Notes under the pieces: generated by a model
The model's input: only the letters and a program-made list of their open reading frames with translations
Told to the model about the DNA's origin: nothing
Databases searched by the model: none
NCBI GenBank assembly: GCA_022711755.1
Contig: JAKLEA010000003.1
Span: 248,001-312,000 of the forward strand
From: Planctomycetota bacterium
Lineage (GTDB): Bacteria; Planctomycetota; Brocadiia; SM23-32; JAKLEA01
DNA length: 64,000 nt
Direction: 5' to 3'
Made by a program: the position numbers and the translations under genes
In this document: piece after piece, positions 1-9,503 of the stretch
Numbering within the stretch: position 1 is the first letter of the stretch
Layout of the letters: each line of letters opens with the position of its first letter

Positions 1-370
1 ACGCCGCGGGCGCGGATTGATTCGATCACGGGCGATGCCTGTCGTTTGTTGTTCCGGTCGCGGCCATCCTGAATCCTGATCGTCTCGCGCAGGAGCAGGT
101 TTCAACCCCCGCCCTGATTTACTGACGCCGCGCTTTGCGCGGATTCTTTCCATGTGCCGGCGCCGCGGAACGCATATCATACAGCGCAGTCGCGCCGACA
201 TTAAGCGGCGGTTTTCACGTTAATCGGTTCCAAGCCCGTTCCTATTCTTGTCCGTCCGTTGTATCCCATGTCTCCTTTATTTCCTTGCAGGCGGGATGTT
301 CGGAATCTAAGATACCCCAAGTCGCAGGGGAGGCGGCGGCCAGAGGGGAATACGGCGAGGGAAATCCCAC
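1..370. other. left-edge region without a supported gene
   Basis: No complete gene is visible. Reading frame 1 is open from base 1 to a TGA at 70-72, so the first 72 bases could be the tail of an upstream plus-strand gene, but the fragment is too short to recognise. A small hairpin (CCGCGC-TTT-GCGCGG, 128-142) followed by a short T-rich stretch could end that upstream transcript. The rest looks like the leader of the galactokinase gene. Confidence 0.4.
285..313 (+). promoter_or_regulatory. possible promoter for galactokinase
   Basis: TTGCAG (285-290), a 17-base spacer and TAAGAT (308-313) form a weak sigma-70-like pair about 50 bases upstream of the galactokinase start. Both hexamers match consensus only partly, so this is a positional guess. 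Confidence 0.28.
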
Positions 371-1783
371 ATGCTGAAGCTTGGCGAACTCAGGAACAGG
401 ATAAGCCGGGACGACTGGGTCAGAAGACTGGTCGGAGACAATCCGCAGGCGATCAAGGCAAAACGCGATCTGCTGCAAAGCGTCCTGCACACGTTCGCGA
501 CCAAATATGGCGACCATGACAGGCCCGTCTGCGTCAGCCACGTGCCGGGACGTCTTGAATTCCTGGGCAAACACACCGATTACGCCGGCGGGCCTGTTCT
601 GAATATGGCCACAGAACGCGGTTTCATGGCCATCAGCGCAGCCAACGGGAGCACTATCTACAATCTGCAGGAAAACAATCCGGAGTGGGCGGGTTTGAGC
701 CTCGATCTTTCAAGCGATGAGCCTCACTCGCTCTGGTCCGGGGACGTGCATTGGTTCACCTACCCCTGCCGCACGCTGGAGCGCTTCCAGGGAAATCTGG
801 GCAAGGACATCTTCCGGGGCGTTGACATGGCGTTCGGAAGCGATCTGCCCCCCGCGTCGGGAATGAGCAGCTCGTCCGCCCTGATGATCCTTACTTACCT
901 GGCCGCGCTGCCCTTCAGCCGCATCCCGGATAGCAAACTCTGGAAGGACGCCGGACTGTCTTCCGATCCGCTTGAGCAGGCGCGTTACCTTGCCTGCTGC
1001 GAGAACGGACAGAGCTTCGTCAAAGGAAAGGTCATTCTTGACGGCTCGGCCGGAGTTGGAACCTTCGGGGGCTCGCAGGACCAGACCGCCATCTTCACGG
1101 CCAAACAGGGAAAACTCACGGTCAACCGTTACTGCCCGACATTCTGGGAGCTTGACGTTGACTGGCCGGCTGACCTGAGCATAGCGATTTCATTCAGCGG
1201 CTACAGGGCATCGAAGACCCAGGAGGTCAAGGATGCCTTCAATCGTCTGTCGCTGCGGGCGCGCACCATCCCGGAGGCCTATGCCGCCGCCGGGGGGGAC
1301 AGCGTCAATTTCGCCGGCCAACTGCTGGACCGCGCGGACATCGAGGCGCGGCTGGCGAAGGCCGAGAGCATGGATGAGAAATTCCGGAAGCTAGAAGTGC
1401 TGAGCCGCTACAAGCAGTTCTACGCCGAATGCAGGGACGTGATCCCGCAGGCCGTCACAGCAATCAGGTCGCGGGATTACGGCAGGCTGGGAGACGCGAT
1501 TGACCGCTCGCATGCCCTTTCCAAGCTTCATCTGCGCAACATCAAGGAAGAGGTGGACGTTCTGGTCAAGTGCGCCAAAAAACAGGGCGCGATAGGGGCC
1601 ACCGGATTCGGCGGCGGATTCGGCGGTTCGGCCTTCGCCGTCATCCGCGCGGAAGAATCGGGCAACTTTCTGGATCGCTGGAAAAAGAACTACCTTTCGG
1701 AGTGCGGCGCCCCGCCGCATGAGCCGCTCTTTTTCCACAGCGTTCCGGCGTCATGCGCCTGCGAGGTCTTCCCGGACGAATAA
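371..1783 (+). CDS. galK: galactokinase-like GHMP kinase
   Basis: Predicted cytoplasmic ATP-dependent sugar kinase that phosphorylates galactose or a related sugar at C1 (Leloir pathway entry). All three GHMP-kinase motifs are visible: the sugar-binding motif GRLEFLGKHTDY at residues 60-71, the ATP-binding LPPASGMSSSSA around 159-170, and the glycine-rich GATGFGGGFGGS around 409-420. QDQ near residue 237 occupies the position of the catalytic Asp. At 470 residues it is longer than the roughly 380 of E. coli GalK. The sugar motif has Lys where classical GalK has Glu (GEHTDY), which suggests a divergent galactokinase clade or another substrate. The ATG at 371 follows a GAGG-containing leader. 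No other Leloir genes are adjacent. Confidence 0.82.
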   Translation: MLKLGELRNRISRDDWVRRLVGDNPQAIKAKRDLLQSVLHTFATKYGDHDRPVCVSHVPGRLEFLGKHTDYAGGPVLNMATERGFMAISAANGSTIYNLQENNPEWAGLSLDLSSDEPHSLWSGDVHWFTYPCRTLERFQGNLGKDIFRGVDMAFGSDLPPASGMSSSSALMILTYLAALPFSRIPDSKLWKDAGLSSDPLEQARYLACCENGQSFVKGKVILDGSAGVGTFGGSQDQTAIFTAKQGKLTVNRYCPTFWELDVDWPADLSIAISFSGYRASKTQEVKDAFNRLSLRARTIPEAYAAAGGDSVNFAGQLLDRADIEARLAKAESMDEKFRKLEVLSRYKQFYAECRDVIPQAVTAIRSRDYGRLGDAIDRSHALSKLHLRNIKEEVDVLVKCAKKQGAIGATGFGGGFGGSAFAVIRAEESGNFLDRWKKNYLSECGAPPHEPLFFHSVPASCACEVFPDE

Positions 1784-1880
1784 CCCGTAGTCCTGGCGAT
1801 GGGTCAATGCGGGGCGCGGATTGTGCCGCAGGCGCGGTCGCGCAATCATTCGGCAGGGCAACCGCATACGGAGCCTGCCC

Positions 1881-2234
1881 TTGAAGATTTCAACGGAACA
1901 AATCGGCAAAGCGCTCGTCATCCAGCTTGACGGCGGCCTCGGATATGAAAATTTCAAGGAGTTCGGGCACGAAGTCCGGGAACTGACCATGGAATGCGGC
2001 GATCGTGTTGTTTTCGACATGAAACGCCTGACGTATCTAAGCTCCTGGGGCGTTGGCGCGTTTGTCTCCGCGGCGGGCAGGATCAGAAGACGCGGGGGCA
2101 TGGTCAAGGTGGTCAACCTGAATCCTGAAATCGCCTCGGCGTTCAGGCTCATGCGCCTTACGCACATCTTCGATCTTTGCGACGGCATGGATGAGGCGAT
2201 TGCGCAAATGGAAACCGAATCGGGCGGAGGCTGA
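1881..2234 (+). CDS. STAS-domain protein (anti-sigma factor antagonist-like)
   Basis: A 117-residue single STAS domain, the fold of anti-sigma factor antagonists such as SpoIIAA and RsbV, which act in partner-switching regulation. The core phosphorylation loop reads TYLSSWGVGAF, with Ser54/Ser55 where the family has its phosphoserine. I chose the TTG at 1881 because GGAG (1870-1873) lies 7 bases upstream and the domain starts at once (KISTEQIGKALVIQLDG). An in-frame ATG-type start further upstream would add about 20 unrelated residues. No anti-sigma kinase or phosphatase is next to it, so its partners are unknown. Confidence 0.75.
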   Translation: MKISTEQIGKALVIQLDGGLGYENFKEFGHEVRELTMECGDRVVFDMKRLTYLSSWGVGAFVSAAGRIRRRGGMVKVVNLNPEIASAFRLMRLTHIFDLCDGMDEAIAQMETESGGG

Positions 2235-2322
2235 AATCGTTTCAGTAATGCGCGAAGCGTCATGTCCTTGCCCCGGGGAACCATCCTTTCATATTCTCAT
2301 GCTTTCATGAAAGCGCCATCAC

Positions 2323-3366
2323 ATGCGGCAGACCCTTGAGGCCGTCAGAAATGCCTGCGGGCAGGTGATTCCCATCTGGTATTCACGAAAATTGAGCGAT
2401 GACGAAGTCCGCTCGCTCTTTCTGGAGACTATTGCAGGGGTGGCGGAATTCGGGTCCATCAGCGACCTCGTCGCCGTTTCCGACGGGGACGAGCGCGGCG
2501 CGGCCGTGATCGAGGAAATCCGGCGCGCGCAGGAGGCGGAACAGGGGCAGTCGTTCAGTATTCTGTCCCTGCCTGAGAATCGGGGCAAGGGCGCAGCAGT
2601 CCGCGAAGGCATGCGCTTCCTTCTCGCAAGACCGCACATCAGGTATCTGGCGATCCGCGATAACGACGGTGATCACTCGATGCACGACCTCATCGGCATC
2701 GTCAGGGGGGTCATGCATGCCGCCGCCGACAGCGGCAATCCGCTCGTGATGGGCATCGGCAGACGCTCCGACGTCCATCGCCCACTGGGTTACGCCCGGG
2801 GGCAATTCGAAGAGCTTGTGTGCAGGATGACGCTGGATATGATCCAATGGCACGCGGCGCGGACCGGACGAGCAGTCCCGCTGCAATACTGCTCAATACA
2901 TGGGGAGTGGATTGACCTTCACAGCGGCTTCAAGGTCTTTACAAGGGAATCCGCCGAGGCAGTCTTCCGCGCTGATCCACCGTCCTGCGGGCTTGCCGGG
3001 AACGCGCGGGACAGGCATGCCGTCGAGGTCGTGTTGACGGTGGAGAATCACCTCGCCGGCGGAATCGTTGCGGAAATCCGAAGAAACACCTACAACGAGC
3101 AGCCGACTACCACGTTCGGCGAGTTCAACAGGGCGGAGATGTCCGCAAACATGCTGGCGTGGCCCGCAATCCGGCTTGAGATTCCGGCGGAGGTCGTCGA
3201 ACAGTTTTTCTGGAACCGCGTTCACAGGCTCACAATTCCCACGATTGTCCCGGACGGAAAGGCCGAGTGCGAAGCCATCCTGAAGGCCGCGCTGGTGAAG
3301 CTTGGCATCCCTTCAGACGCGACAATCGGACGCGCCGCCGCATGGCCCGGGCCGCGTTTCCTTTAA
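2323..3366 (+). CDS. GT2-like glycosyltransferase domain protein
   Basis: A 347-residue soluble protein with signs of a GT-A fold: an NRGKGAAVREG segment (residues 86-96), typical of the GT2 and dolichol-phosphate-mannose-synthase-like nucleotide-binding region, followed by an acidic RDNDGD stretch (112-117) in the place of the metal-binding DxD motif. The C-terminal half has no motif I recognise. The substrate cannot be predicted. It sits 88 bases after the STAS gene on the same strand, and the ribosome-binding site is weak. It could be another GT-A nucleotidyl- or glycosyltransferase. Confidence 0.55.
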   Translation: MRQTLEAVRNACGQVIPIWYSRKLSDDEVRSLFLETIAGVAEFGSISDLVAVSDGDERGAAVIEEIRRAQEAEQGQSFSILSLPENRGKGAAVREGMRFLLARPHIRYLAIRDNDGDHSMHDLIGIVRGVMHAAADSGNPLVMGIGRRSDVHRPLGYARGQFEELVCRMTLDMIQWHAARTGRAVPLQYCSIHGEWIDLHSGFKVFTRESAEAVFRADPPSCGLAGNARDRHAVEVVLTVENHLAGGIVAEIRRNTYNEQPTTTFGEFNRAEMSANMLAWPAIRLEIPAEVVEQFFWNRVHRLTIPTIVPDGKAECEAILKAALVKLGIPSDATIGRAAAWPGPRFL

Positions 3367-3606
3367 AAATCGTCGGGATTAGGTCTTGCAAAATTGCGAA
3401 CGGCGTGTATTTGTATTGCTGGAGACGGGATGGAGCGGGAACTGATCGGAAGGTGAATCGCGGCGAGGCAAGCCGCAAGCGAAGTCCCCTCCAGGCAGGT
3501 CTGTGTCGAATCAGATGCCCCAACCGGACTCAGACTGAACCGAACAAATCCCGCCATTTGTCCGTCCCGTAGTTTTCTGCGGTTGTTCTCGGTGAAGGAA
3601 AAAATC
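3367..3606. other. intergenic leader, nothing recognised
   Basis: This 240-base gap between two plus-strand genes holds no ORF of note and no riboswitch or tRNA that I recognise. The segment around 3460-3520 has short complementary stretches but no clear terminator. Confidence 0.4.
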
Positions 3607-5454
3607 ATGCCAATCGAATTGCCCGATATTTGGTCCGATGGCCAACTCGCGGCATTTTCCGGAGTTGATGGAGATACGGACTGGCAACATCCGTTCGTTG
3701 CCCATACGCTTTCCTCCCCCCCCGGTCTGCGTTTCTGGCCCCCGCTCTCCGTCCGCCTGCTGTTTGAAGGCGGTCCGGCGGGAACCGAGCCGTTGAAGCC
3801 GAAGTTCTTCACCGGCGACTGTCTTGAGGCTCATTTCTCCCAGTCCGGCGGTCCTGATCTGTCAGTGCGATGGGCATTCGCCGATCATGACACAATAGTC
3901 GGAGAGCTTTCCGAGCCGTTGCGTCCCTCGCTCAAGGCCGACGGCGAGGGAACCGTCGTATCCGGAAAGAACCGGCAGACTTGCGATACCGACGCCGACC
4001 ATGCCGCGCTGGTATGGAAGACGGAAGGCGGGATTACGCGGTTCGCCTTCGCTCATTCCTTCCGCAGCAGCGAAAGAGCGTTGAAGACCGCCACGGGCGG
4101 GCTTGCGATGGACGTTGACGAGTTGACCGGCGCAAAGTTGAAGGCGCTTGAATCCGTCAGACGGCTCATTTTTCCGAATGCAAAGATGGAGCGCCTCTAC
4201 TACAAATGCGCCTGCGTCGCAAGGATCAACACGCACAGCCCGCAGGGCGTTCTAGGGACACGATGGAGCACTCCTGACCGCGTCCCGCACAAGAACATGT
4301 GGCTCTGGGATTCGTGCTTTCACAGCTTCGGCTACAGGCTGATTGACGCCGAACTTGCGCGCGACATGGTATGGGCCGTGCTCTCAACCCAGCGCGAGGA
4401 CGGCTTCATCGCGCACATGATGGGCGCCGACGGCGATCTTTCAACGATCACCCAACCGCCATTGCTGGCATGGACCATCTGGGAACTGAATAAGACCAAC
4501 CCCTCAAGAGAGTTTCTTGAGGTCTGCTGGCCCGGTCTGCGAGATTACATCACGTGGGACATCAGCCAGCGCGACGCTAACGAGAACCAGCTTCTGGAGT
4601 GGAAAATCAGCGGCGAGCCGCTCTGTCGCTCCGGCGAGTCCGGCATGGACAACTCCTGCCGATTCGACGAAGGGACGCAACTTGACTGCGTTGACTTCAG
4701 CGTCTACGCGCTTAACGAACTCCTATGCCTGGCGGATATGGCTAAAGCGCTGAATCGCGACTCAGAGGAGGCCAAGGCCCGGCGCGAAGCCAGCCTCATC
4801 CAGGAAGCTCTCGACAAAACGCTTTATCATTCGGAGGATGGCCTCTACTACGACAAAACCTTTGACGGACAGTGGGTCAGGATTCCGTCTATCGCATCCC
4901 TGCTCCCGCTCTTCGCAGGCTGCAACGACAAACAGCGCATCGGCAGGCTGGTGCGGCATCTGAAGAATCCCACGGAATTCTGGACGCCGATCCCCCTGCC
5001 AACGATCGCCAGGAACCACCCATCCTACGAGCCTGACATGTGGCGCGGGCCGGTCTGGCTGAATACCAACTTCATACTGTATTACGGGCTGAAACGCGTC
5101 GGCGAGCACGGCCTTGCGACGCAGATTGCGCAGAAATCCGTAGAGGAAGTGGCCCGGTGGTACGAACAGACGGGTTGTGTCTGGGAGTTCTATGACGCCG
5201 ACGGAGAAACCGCCCCGCCGGACCTCGACCGCAAGAAGGTCATCTCGCGCGGGAGCGGGATGAAAACCATCTCCGACTACAACTGGACGGCCTGCCTGAC
5301 GATGGCCTTCATGTCCGAGCTTTACGGGGCGGAAAAGGAACAAAAGGGTTTGCTGGATTTTGCAACCCCGACAGAAGTTGCCAAGGACATCGGAATATCA
5401 ATACCGGGCTTGGGAATCGGCAAGAAGAAGGATAAGCAGTCCCAGGGAAAATAA
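3607..5454 (+). CDS. GH63/MGH1-like alpha-glycosidase
   Basis: A 615-residue (alpha/alpha)6-barrel glycosidase of the GH63/GH37-like superfamily (mannosylglycerate hydrolase, processing glucosidase, trehalase relatives). Visible landmarks are NMWLWDSCFH (Asp235 region), ESGMDNS with Asp348 as the probable general acid, and CVWEFYDADG with Glu527 as the probable base. The residues before about 180 form a separate beta-rich N-terminal domain. I set the start at ATG 3607 because AAGGA (3595-3599) is 7 bases upstream. A TTG at 3583 would overlap that ribosome-binding site. There is no signal peptide, so it probably hydrolyses cytoplasmic oligosaccharides or compatible-solute glycosides. The substrate is unknown. 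Confidence 0.75.
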   Translation: MPIELPDIWSDGQLAAFSGVDGDTDWQHPFVAHTLSSPPGLRFWPPLSVRLLFEGGPAGTEPLKPKFFTGDCLEAHFSQSGGPDLSVRWAFADHDTIVGELSEPLRPSLKADGEGTVVSGKNRQTCDTDADHAALVWKTEGGITRFAFAHSFRSSERALKTATGGLAMDVDELTGAKLKALESVRRLIFPNAKMERLYYKCACVARINTHSPQGVLGTRWSTPDRVPHKNMWLWDSCFHSFGYRLIDAELARDMVWAVLSTQREDGFIAHMMGADGDLSTITQPPLLAWTIWELNKTNPSREFLEVCWPGLRDYITWDISQRDANENQLLEWKISGEPLCRSGESGMDNSCRFDEGTQLDCVDFSVYALNELLCLADMAKALNRDSEEAKARREASLIQEALDKTLYHSEDGLYYDKTFDGQWVRIPSIASLLPLFAGCNDKQRIGRLVRHLKNPTEFWTPIPLPTIARNHPSYEPDMWRGPVWLNTNFILYYGLKRVGEHGLATQIAQKSVEEVARWYEQTGCVWEFYDADGETAPPDLDRKKVISRGSGMKTISDYNWTACLTMAFMSELYGAEKEQKGLLDFATPTEVAKDIGISIPGLGIGKKKDKQSQGK

Positions 5455-5518
5455 ACCTGAATCCGCTCATGGCCGGCTCTCCGCGCCCATGTTCGTTATC
5501 CCTTCGCTCATTATATTC

Positions 5519-5549
5519 TTGCATTCATATGCCTTCGGGTGTCTATAAT
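5519..5549 (+). promoter_or_regulatory. probable promoter for the NfeD-like gene
   Basis: A perfect -10 hexamer TATAAT (5544-5549) is preceded after 19 bases by TTGCAT (5519-5524). Transcription would start near 5556, about 50 bases before the NfeD-like ATG. The -35 match is poor and the spacer is long. Confidence 0.45.
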
Positions 5550-5608
5550 ACCAGTGATGTTGTTGCGCCCGTGTTCCTGCGTCCGCCTGGTTCGCACGGA
5601 GAGCCGAG

Positions 5609-6094
5609 ATGGAGAATCCGAGCGTTATAGTGATTATTTTCGTCATGGGCATGATTGCCATGATGGTGGAGATGCTTATACCCGGATTAATATTGGGCAC
5701 GTGCGGTCTTATTGCCGTCATCGGCGCGATAGTGCTGGCCTACCGCAGCGAGATTGCGCCGGAATGGCTGGGGCACGTTCTTCTGGGCGTGTCGGTGCTC
5801 TCCATCCCGTTGTTCTTCGCCATATGGCGGACGCTTGCGCCCAAGATCATGGGGCACAACGACTCGGAGGCGGACTTCAAACCTTCCTCGAAGGATAAGG
5901 TTTCCATGCTGGGCATGGAGGGCGTCACGCTTTCAATTCTGGTTCCCGGCGGCATTGCCGATTTCGACGGAAACCGAGTGGACGTGGTAACGCAGGGGGA
6001 GATGATTGAGAAGGGGATCAGGGTGAGAGTCATTGACGTAAGCGGCAACCGGGTCATGGTCGAGGAAGTCAAGGGGCTGGCGAAGCAGGCTTAA
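5609..6094 (+). CDS. NfeD-like membrane protein
   Basis: A 161-residue protein with two or three N-terminal transmembrane segments (residues about 5-75) followed by a small beta-barrel (OB-fold-like) domain with the pattern LGMEGVTLSILVPGG and GIRVRVIDVSGNRVMVEEV, characteristic of the short NfeD family. Family members usually act with stomatin/flotillin-type or SppA-like proteins in membrane quality control. No such partner is next to it here, so the role is inferred from family only. It lies 13 bases upstream of the polytopic membrane protein and is probably cotranscribed with it. Confidence 0.72.
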   Translation: MENPSVIVIIFVMGMIAMMVEMLIPGLILGTCGLIAVIGAIVLAYRSEIAPEWLGHVLLGVSVLSIPLFFAIWRTLAPKIMGHNDSEADFKPSSKDKVSMLGMEGVTLSILVPGGIADFDGNRVDVVTQGEMIEKGIRVRVIDVSGNRVMVEEVKGLAKQA

Positions 6095-6107
6095 CCGGGA
6101 TTCCGAT

Positions 6108-7835
6108 ATGTCCAAGGACGCCGAACCAGGCTTTGCGTTACGGTTCGGTCGGGTGATCGCCCCCCTTGTGATTTATTTTATCGTTGCTTGTGCCCTTTTT
6201 CCGGGACTGATTCAGAATCTCGACACGCATATCCTCTCCGACGACATTTTCATATTGGACGATAAAGGCATAAGGTATGGCGACAGCGACGCCTTCAATT
6301 CGCTCTGGAGTTACTGGTGGGTTCAGAAGGCCGTCCGCAACTTCAAAAACCCCTTCTTCTGCGATTGGGTCTATCCTCCGCAGGGAGTCAATATCTTTTT
6401 TCATAATCAGGTGCTGCTGCCGACGATTCTTACTCTCCCGGTCTCAATCGCGCTGGGAACAGTCGCCGGCTACAACCTGATGGTACTGCTGCTCCTCAGT
6501 TCCGCGGCGTGGGTATTCTTCCTCTTCTGCCGCTTCGGGATGAGACTCTCAGTCGCCGCGTCGGCTGCGGGGGGGGCGTTCTTCGGGTTCTCGGCATATT
6601 TCATGAGAACGGCCCATGCTCACCCTAACATGCTTGGCGGGGTATTCTGGGGCGGGGCGCTGGCATGCCTTTCGGTTGCGCTTTTCCGGACTGACATGCG
6701 GCGACGCCTCTCAATCCCATTCGCGCTGTGCTTCTGGGCGACCTATTGGACGTCTTTCGGGGAATTCTTCATGCTGGCATGGGCGATCGGAATCGCTGTT
6801 CTATTCCGACTGTTCTCAGACCGGGCAAACCTATCGGCGGAGATAAGGAGTCTGGGAGCATTTCTTATCCCCGTCGCGATAGGATCGGTCAGCCTTCTCT
6901 CGCTTCTGGCCTCCCCGCCTTCGGAGTCCCTTGCGCGCCCAGTCGTCATCAGGCTTTCCCTAAAACAACTTTTCATGCCGTCGAACATCACTCTCCCGGG
7001 CGGATTCATCCCGCCGATGTTCGGCGAACTGGACCGCTGCTATTTGCCCGTTTCTCTGCTGGTCCTTGCGATGATCGGCCGCGCATTGTCGTCCGAACGC
7101 GCCTTTATAAATTGGTCGCTTGCAGTCGCGCTGACGCTTCTGGTTTTCACCTTTGATCCCTGGGGTATTCCATCTTCTGTTTATCGCTCGATGCCCATGG
7201 GTTCCGGAATGCGGTTCCCTTCGCGGTTCCTGCCCTTCGCGTTGTTCTTCATGAGCATTCCGGCGGCGCAAGGCGTCGGATTTCTACTCGCGGCAACCTC
7301 CCGGCGCTCATCGCGCCGAAAGTTCGCAATCCCGTCCATGATTGTTCTCACCATTGTTTTTATTATTGAGACATGGCCGATAAACAGTCATGTCACATCC
7401 ATCAGACGCCCGCCCGTTCCGGCGGCGATTCTGGCAACGATTGACAGGTCCCGACCGCTCTGGATTCTCTTCAAGGACGAGCGTGTGATAAATGATTCTT
7501 ATCAGGTGTTTTTCGACATGCCATGCACCGAGGTTTCCCACCTGGCCCGCGGCGGCGAAATGATTGATCAATGGGCTAGAAGCCATCCGATCATGTATGC
7601 GCTCAACAGTATCTCGCCCGAACCCGGCGTCGTCACGCGCGACATGGTCCTTGCCCAAGCCGACGCGCTTCGCCGCCAACTTGACGCCGAATTGTCCGAC
7701 GCGGGAGTACGCTACATTTTCACCGAGGATCCGGCGCTCTTTTACCGGCTTCCGGTCCGGGGCGTTGTGTTATGGGAGGGCCATACGGGGACGCTGGGAG
7801 CCATTACGGATCGCAAGGATATAGGCGGACATTAA
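6108..7835 (+). CDS. polytopic membrane protein, GT-C glycosyltransferase-like
   Basis: A 575-residue protein with roughly ten or more hydrophobic helices and a soluble C-terminal tail of about 130 residues. The first extracytoplasmic loop contains GDSDAFNSLWSYWWVQKA and FCDWVYPPQGVNIFFHNQ. This layout of an acidic pair followed by a 'YPPG-like' loop is seen in GT-C membrane glycosyltransferases that use polyprenyl-phosphate sugars. This suggests transfer of sugars in envelope polysaccharide or glycoprotein synthesis, but neither donor nor acceptor is evident. It is translationally close to the NfeD-like gene. It could also be an uncharacterised membrane protein without transferase activity. 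Confidence 0.55.
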   Translation: MSKDAEPGFALRFGRVIAPLVIYFIVACALFPGLIQNLDTHILSDDIFILDDKGIRYGDSDAFNSLWSYWWVQKAVRNFKNPFFCDWVYPPQGVNIFFHNQVLLPTILTLPVSIALGTVAGYNLMVLLLLSSAAWVFFLFCRFGMRLSVAASAAGGAFFGFSAYFMRTAHAHPNMLGGVFWGGALACLSVALFRTDMRRRLSIPFALCFWATYWTSFGEFFMLAWAIGIAVLFRLFSDRANLSAEIRSLGAFLIPVAIGSVSLLSLLASPPSESLARPVVIRLSLKQLFMPSNITLPGGFIPPMFGELDRCYLPVSLLVLAMIGRALSSERAFINWSLAVALTLLVFTFDPWGIPSSVYRSMPMGSGMRFPSRFLPFALFFMSIPAAQGVGFLLAATSRRSSRRKFAIPSMIVLTIVFIIETWPINSHVTSIRRPPVPAAILATIDRSRPLWILFKDERVINDSYQVFFDMPCTEVSHLARGGEMIDQWARSHPIMYALNSISPEPGVVTRDMVLAQADALRRQLDAELSDAGVRYIFTEDPALFYRLPVRGVVLWEGHTGTLGAITDRKDIGGH

Positions 7836-7876
7836 GAGCGAGGCCATACCATCCTCACCATGGCGCAGTAATCTCG

Positions 7877-7897
7877 ATGCCGGCTCGGTGTCGGCAT
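7877..7897. terminator. weak hairpin between convergent genes
   Basis: ATGCCG and CGGCAT arms (7877-7882 and 7892-7897) enclose a 9-base loop in the 70-base gap between the convergent membrane-protein gene and serA. The position fits a bidirectional terminator, but there is no T-run. Confidence 0.22.
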
Positions 7898-7905
7898 GGG
7901 GCATT

Positions 7906-9483
7906 TCAAAGCTGGACGAGATAGGCTTCCGCAGCCTGGACCAGCCCGCTTATCCGGGCGATGACGTCCGCGCCCGGCTCCTGGTCCAGCGTCAGGACAA
8001 CCACCGCCTCGCCGAGTTTGTTGAGCCTGGAGACCGTCATGTCCGCTATGTTGACTTTAGCGTCGCCCAGAACTGTCCCTATCTTTCCGACCATGCCCGG
8101 CATGTCGCGATAGCGCATCATCAGCAGGCAGGGGGCGGGTTCAAGGTCAAGGTTGAATCCGTCAACGCTCACGATCCGCGCTATCGTGCCGTCGAAAAGG
8201 CTGCCGGCGACGCTTCGGCTGCGTTTGCCGCCGGAGGCGTCCGCCTGCACAAGGCTTGAGAAGTTCCGCGATTCGGAGGAATGGCTCACCGTCAGGCGGA
8301 TGCCGCGCTGTCGCGCCATGAGCGACGCATTGACGAAGTTGACGGGCTGGTCGGTAACTCCCTCAAGCAGTCCGGTCAGCGTCGCCAGCGCGATGGCCTG
8401 CGGCTCGGCGGCGGCCTTCCCCATGCAGCGGACCTCAAGGTTGCTTGAATCGCCCGCGCCTGTCTGAGACAGCAACTTACCGAGCATCCTGCCCAATTCA
8501 ATGTATGGCATGTTCTGCGGAGAGACGTTGACGGCCACGTTCACCGCGTTCACGGCGACGCCGTCCCTGAAAAATCGGACGAACTGCTCCGCCATGCCGA
8601 CGGCCACCTTCTGCTGCGCCTCGCCAGTAGAGGCTCCCAGGTGCGGCGTGACGATCACGTTATCCAGCTTGAAGAGCGGGGATTGCGTGGTCGGCTCGAC
8701 ACTGAAAACGTCAAACGCCGCCCCGGCGATAAGCCCCTCACCGAGCGCGCGACAGAGATCGTCCTCGTTGACGACCCCGCCACGGGCGCAGTTGATCATC
8801 CGGGCCGAGCGCTTCATCATCGAGAGTTCCGCGTAGCCGATGCAGTTGCGCGTGCGATCGGAGAGAGGAACGTGGAGGGTGATGAAATCCGAGGTTTTAA
8901 GCAATTCCTGGAACTCAACAAGCGTTACCCCGCGCTCCGCCGCCGCCTCCCGGGAGAGGAATGGGTCGTATGCGATGACGCTCATGCCCAGCCCACGCCC
9001 GGCGCGCGCCACGATTGATCCGACCTTGCCCAGCCCGAGAATGCCCAGCGTTTTGTTCTCAAGCTCAACGCCCGTGCATTCCGTCTTCGCCCACTTTCCG
9101 GCCTTGAGCATCGCGTCGGCCTTCGGGATGTGCCTGGCCAGCGCCATCATGAGGGCAACCGCGTGTTCCGCCGCCGAAGTGACGTTACCGAGCGGCGTGT
9201 TCATGACGGTTATCCCGCGTATCGTGCAGGCTGGGATGTCAATGTTGTCCGTGCCGACTCCGGCGCGCCCGACCAGCCTCAATGCGTCCGCGTTTTTCAG
9301 CAGCGCCTCGTCAACCTGGGTCGCGCTGCGGACGATAAGACCCTCGATATCCTTCATCATTTCAGACGCGGGGGGGCTTTTCTTCGCGTCCCGGACCGTT
9401 ATCTCAAACAGTCCGGAATCTTCCAGTATCTGCAGGCCGATGCGGTCAAGACCGTCGGCAATGAGTATCCTGTTTGTTGCCAT
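7906..9483 (-). CDS. serA: D-3-phosphoglycerate dehydrogenase
   Basis: Catalyses NAD-dependent oxidation of 3-phosphoglycerate, the first step of serine synthesis. The 525-residue length fits the long type I form with three parts: the catalytic and Rossmann core (GLGKVGSIVARAGRGLGM, then RGGVVNEDDL and PHLGASTGEAQ), an intervening ASB domain, and a C-terminal ACT domain (MRYRDMPGMVGKIGTVLG and DMTVSR) that normally binds serine for feedback inhibition. It lies 20 bases downstream of the GH2 gene on the same strand and may be read through from it, although the two functions are unrelated. Start ATG 9483. Confidence 0.93.
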   Translation of the reverse strand: MATNRILIADGLDRIGLQILEDSGLFEITVRDAKKSPPASEMMKDIEGLIVRSATQVDEALLKNADALRLVGRAGVGTDNIDIPACTIRGITVMNTPLGNVTSAAEHAVALMMALARHIPKADAMLKAGKWAKTECTGVELENKTLGILGLGKVGSIVARAGRGLGMSVIAYDPFLSREAAAERGVTLVEFQELLKTSDFITLHVPLSDRTRNCIGYAELSMMKRSARMINCARGGVVNEDDLCRALGEGLIAGAAFDVFSVEPTTQSPLFKLDNVIVTPHLGASTGEAQQKVAVGMAEQFVRFFRDGVAVNAVNVAVNVSPQNMPYIELGRMLGKLLSQTGAGDSSNLEVRCMGKAAAEPQAIALATLTGLLEGVTDQPVNFVNASLMARQRGIRLTVSHSSESRNFSSLVQADASGGKRSRSVAGSLFDGTIARIVSVDGFNLDLEPAPCLLMMRYRDMPGMVGKIGTVLGDAKVNIADMTVSRLNKLGEAVVVLTLDQEPGADVIARISGLVQAAEAYLVQL

Positions 9484-9503
9484 GTCGGTTTGCTCTCAGA
9501 GGT

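Noticed and set aside
3450..3530. possible riboswitch or small RNA before the GH63-like gene
   Set aside because: The short complementary stretches do not match any riboswitch, SRP RNA, tmRNA or tRNA pattern that I know.
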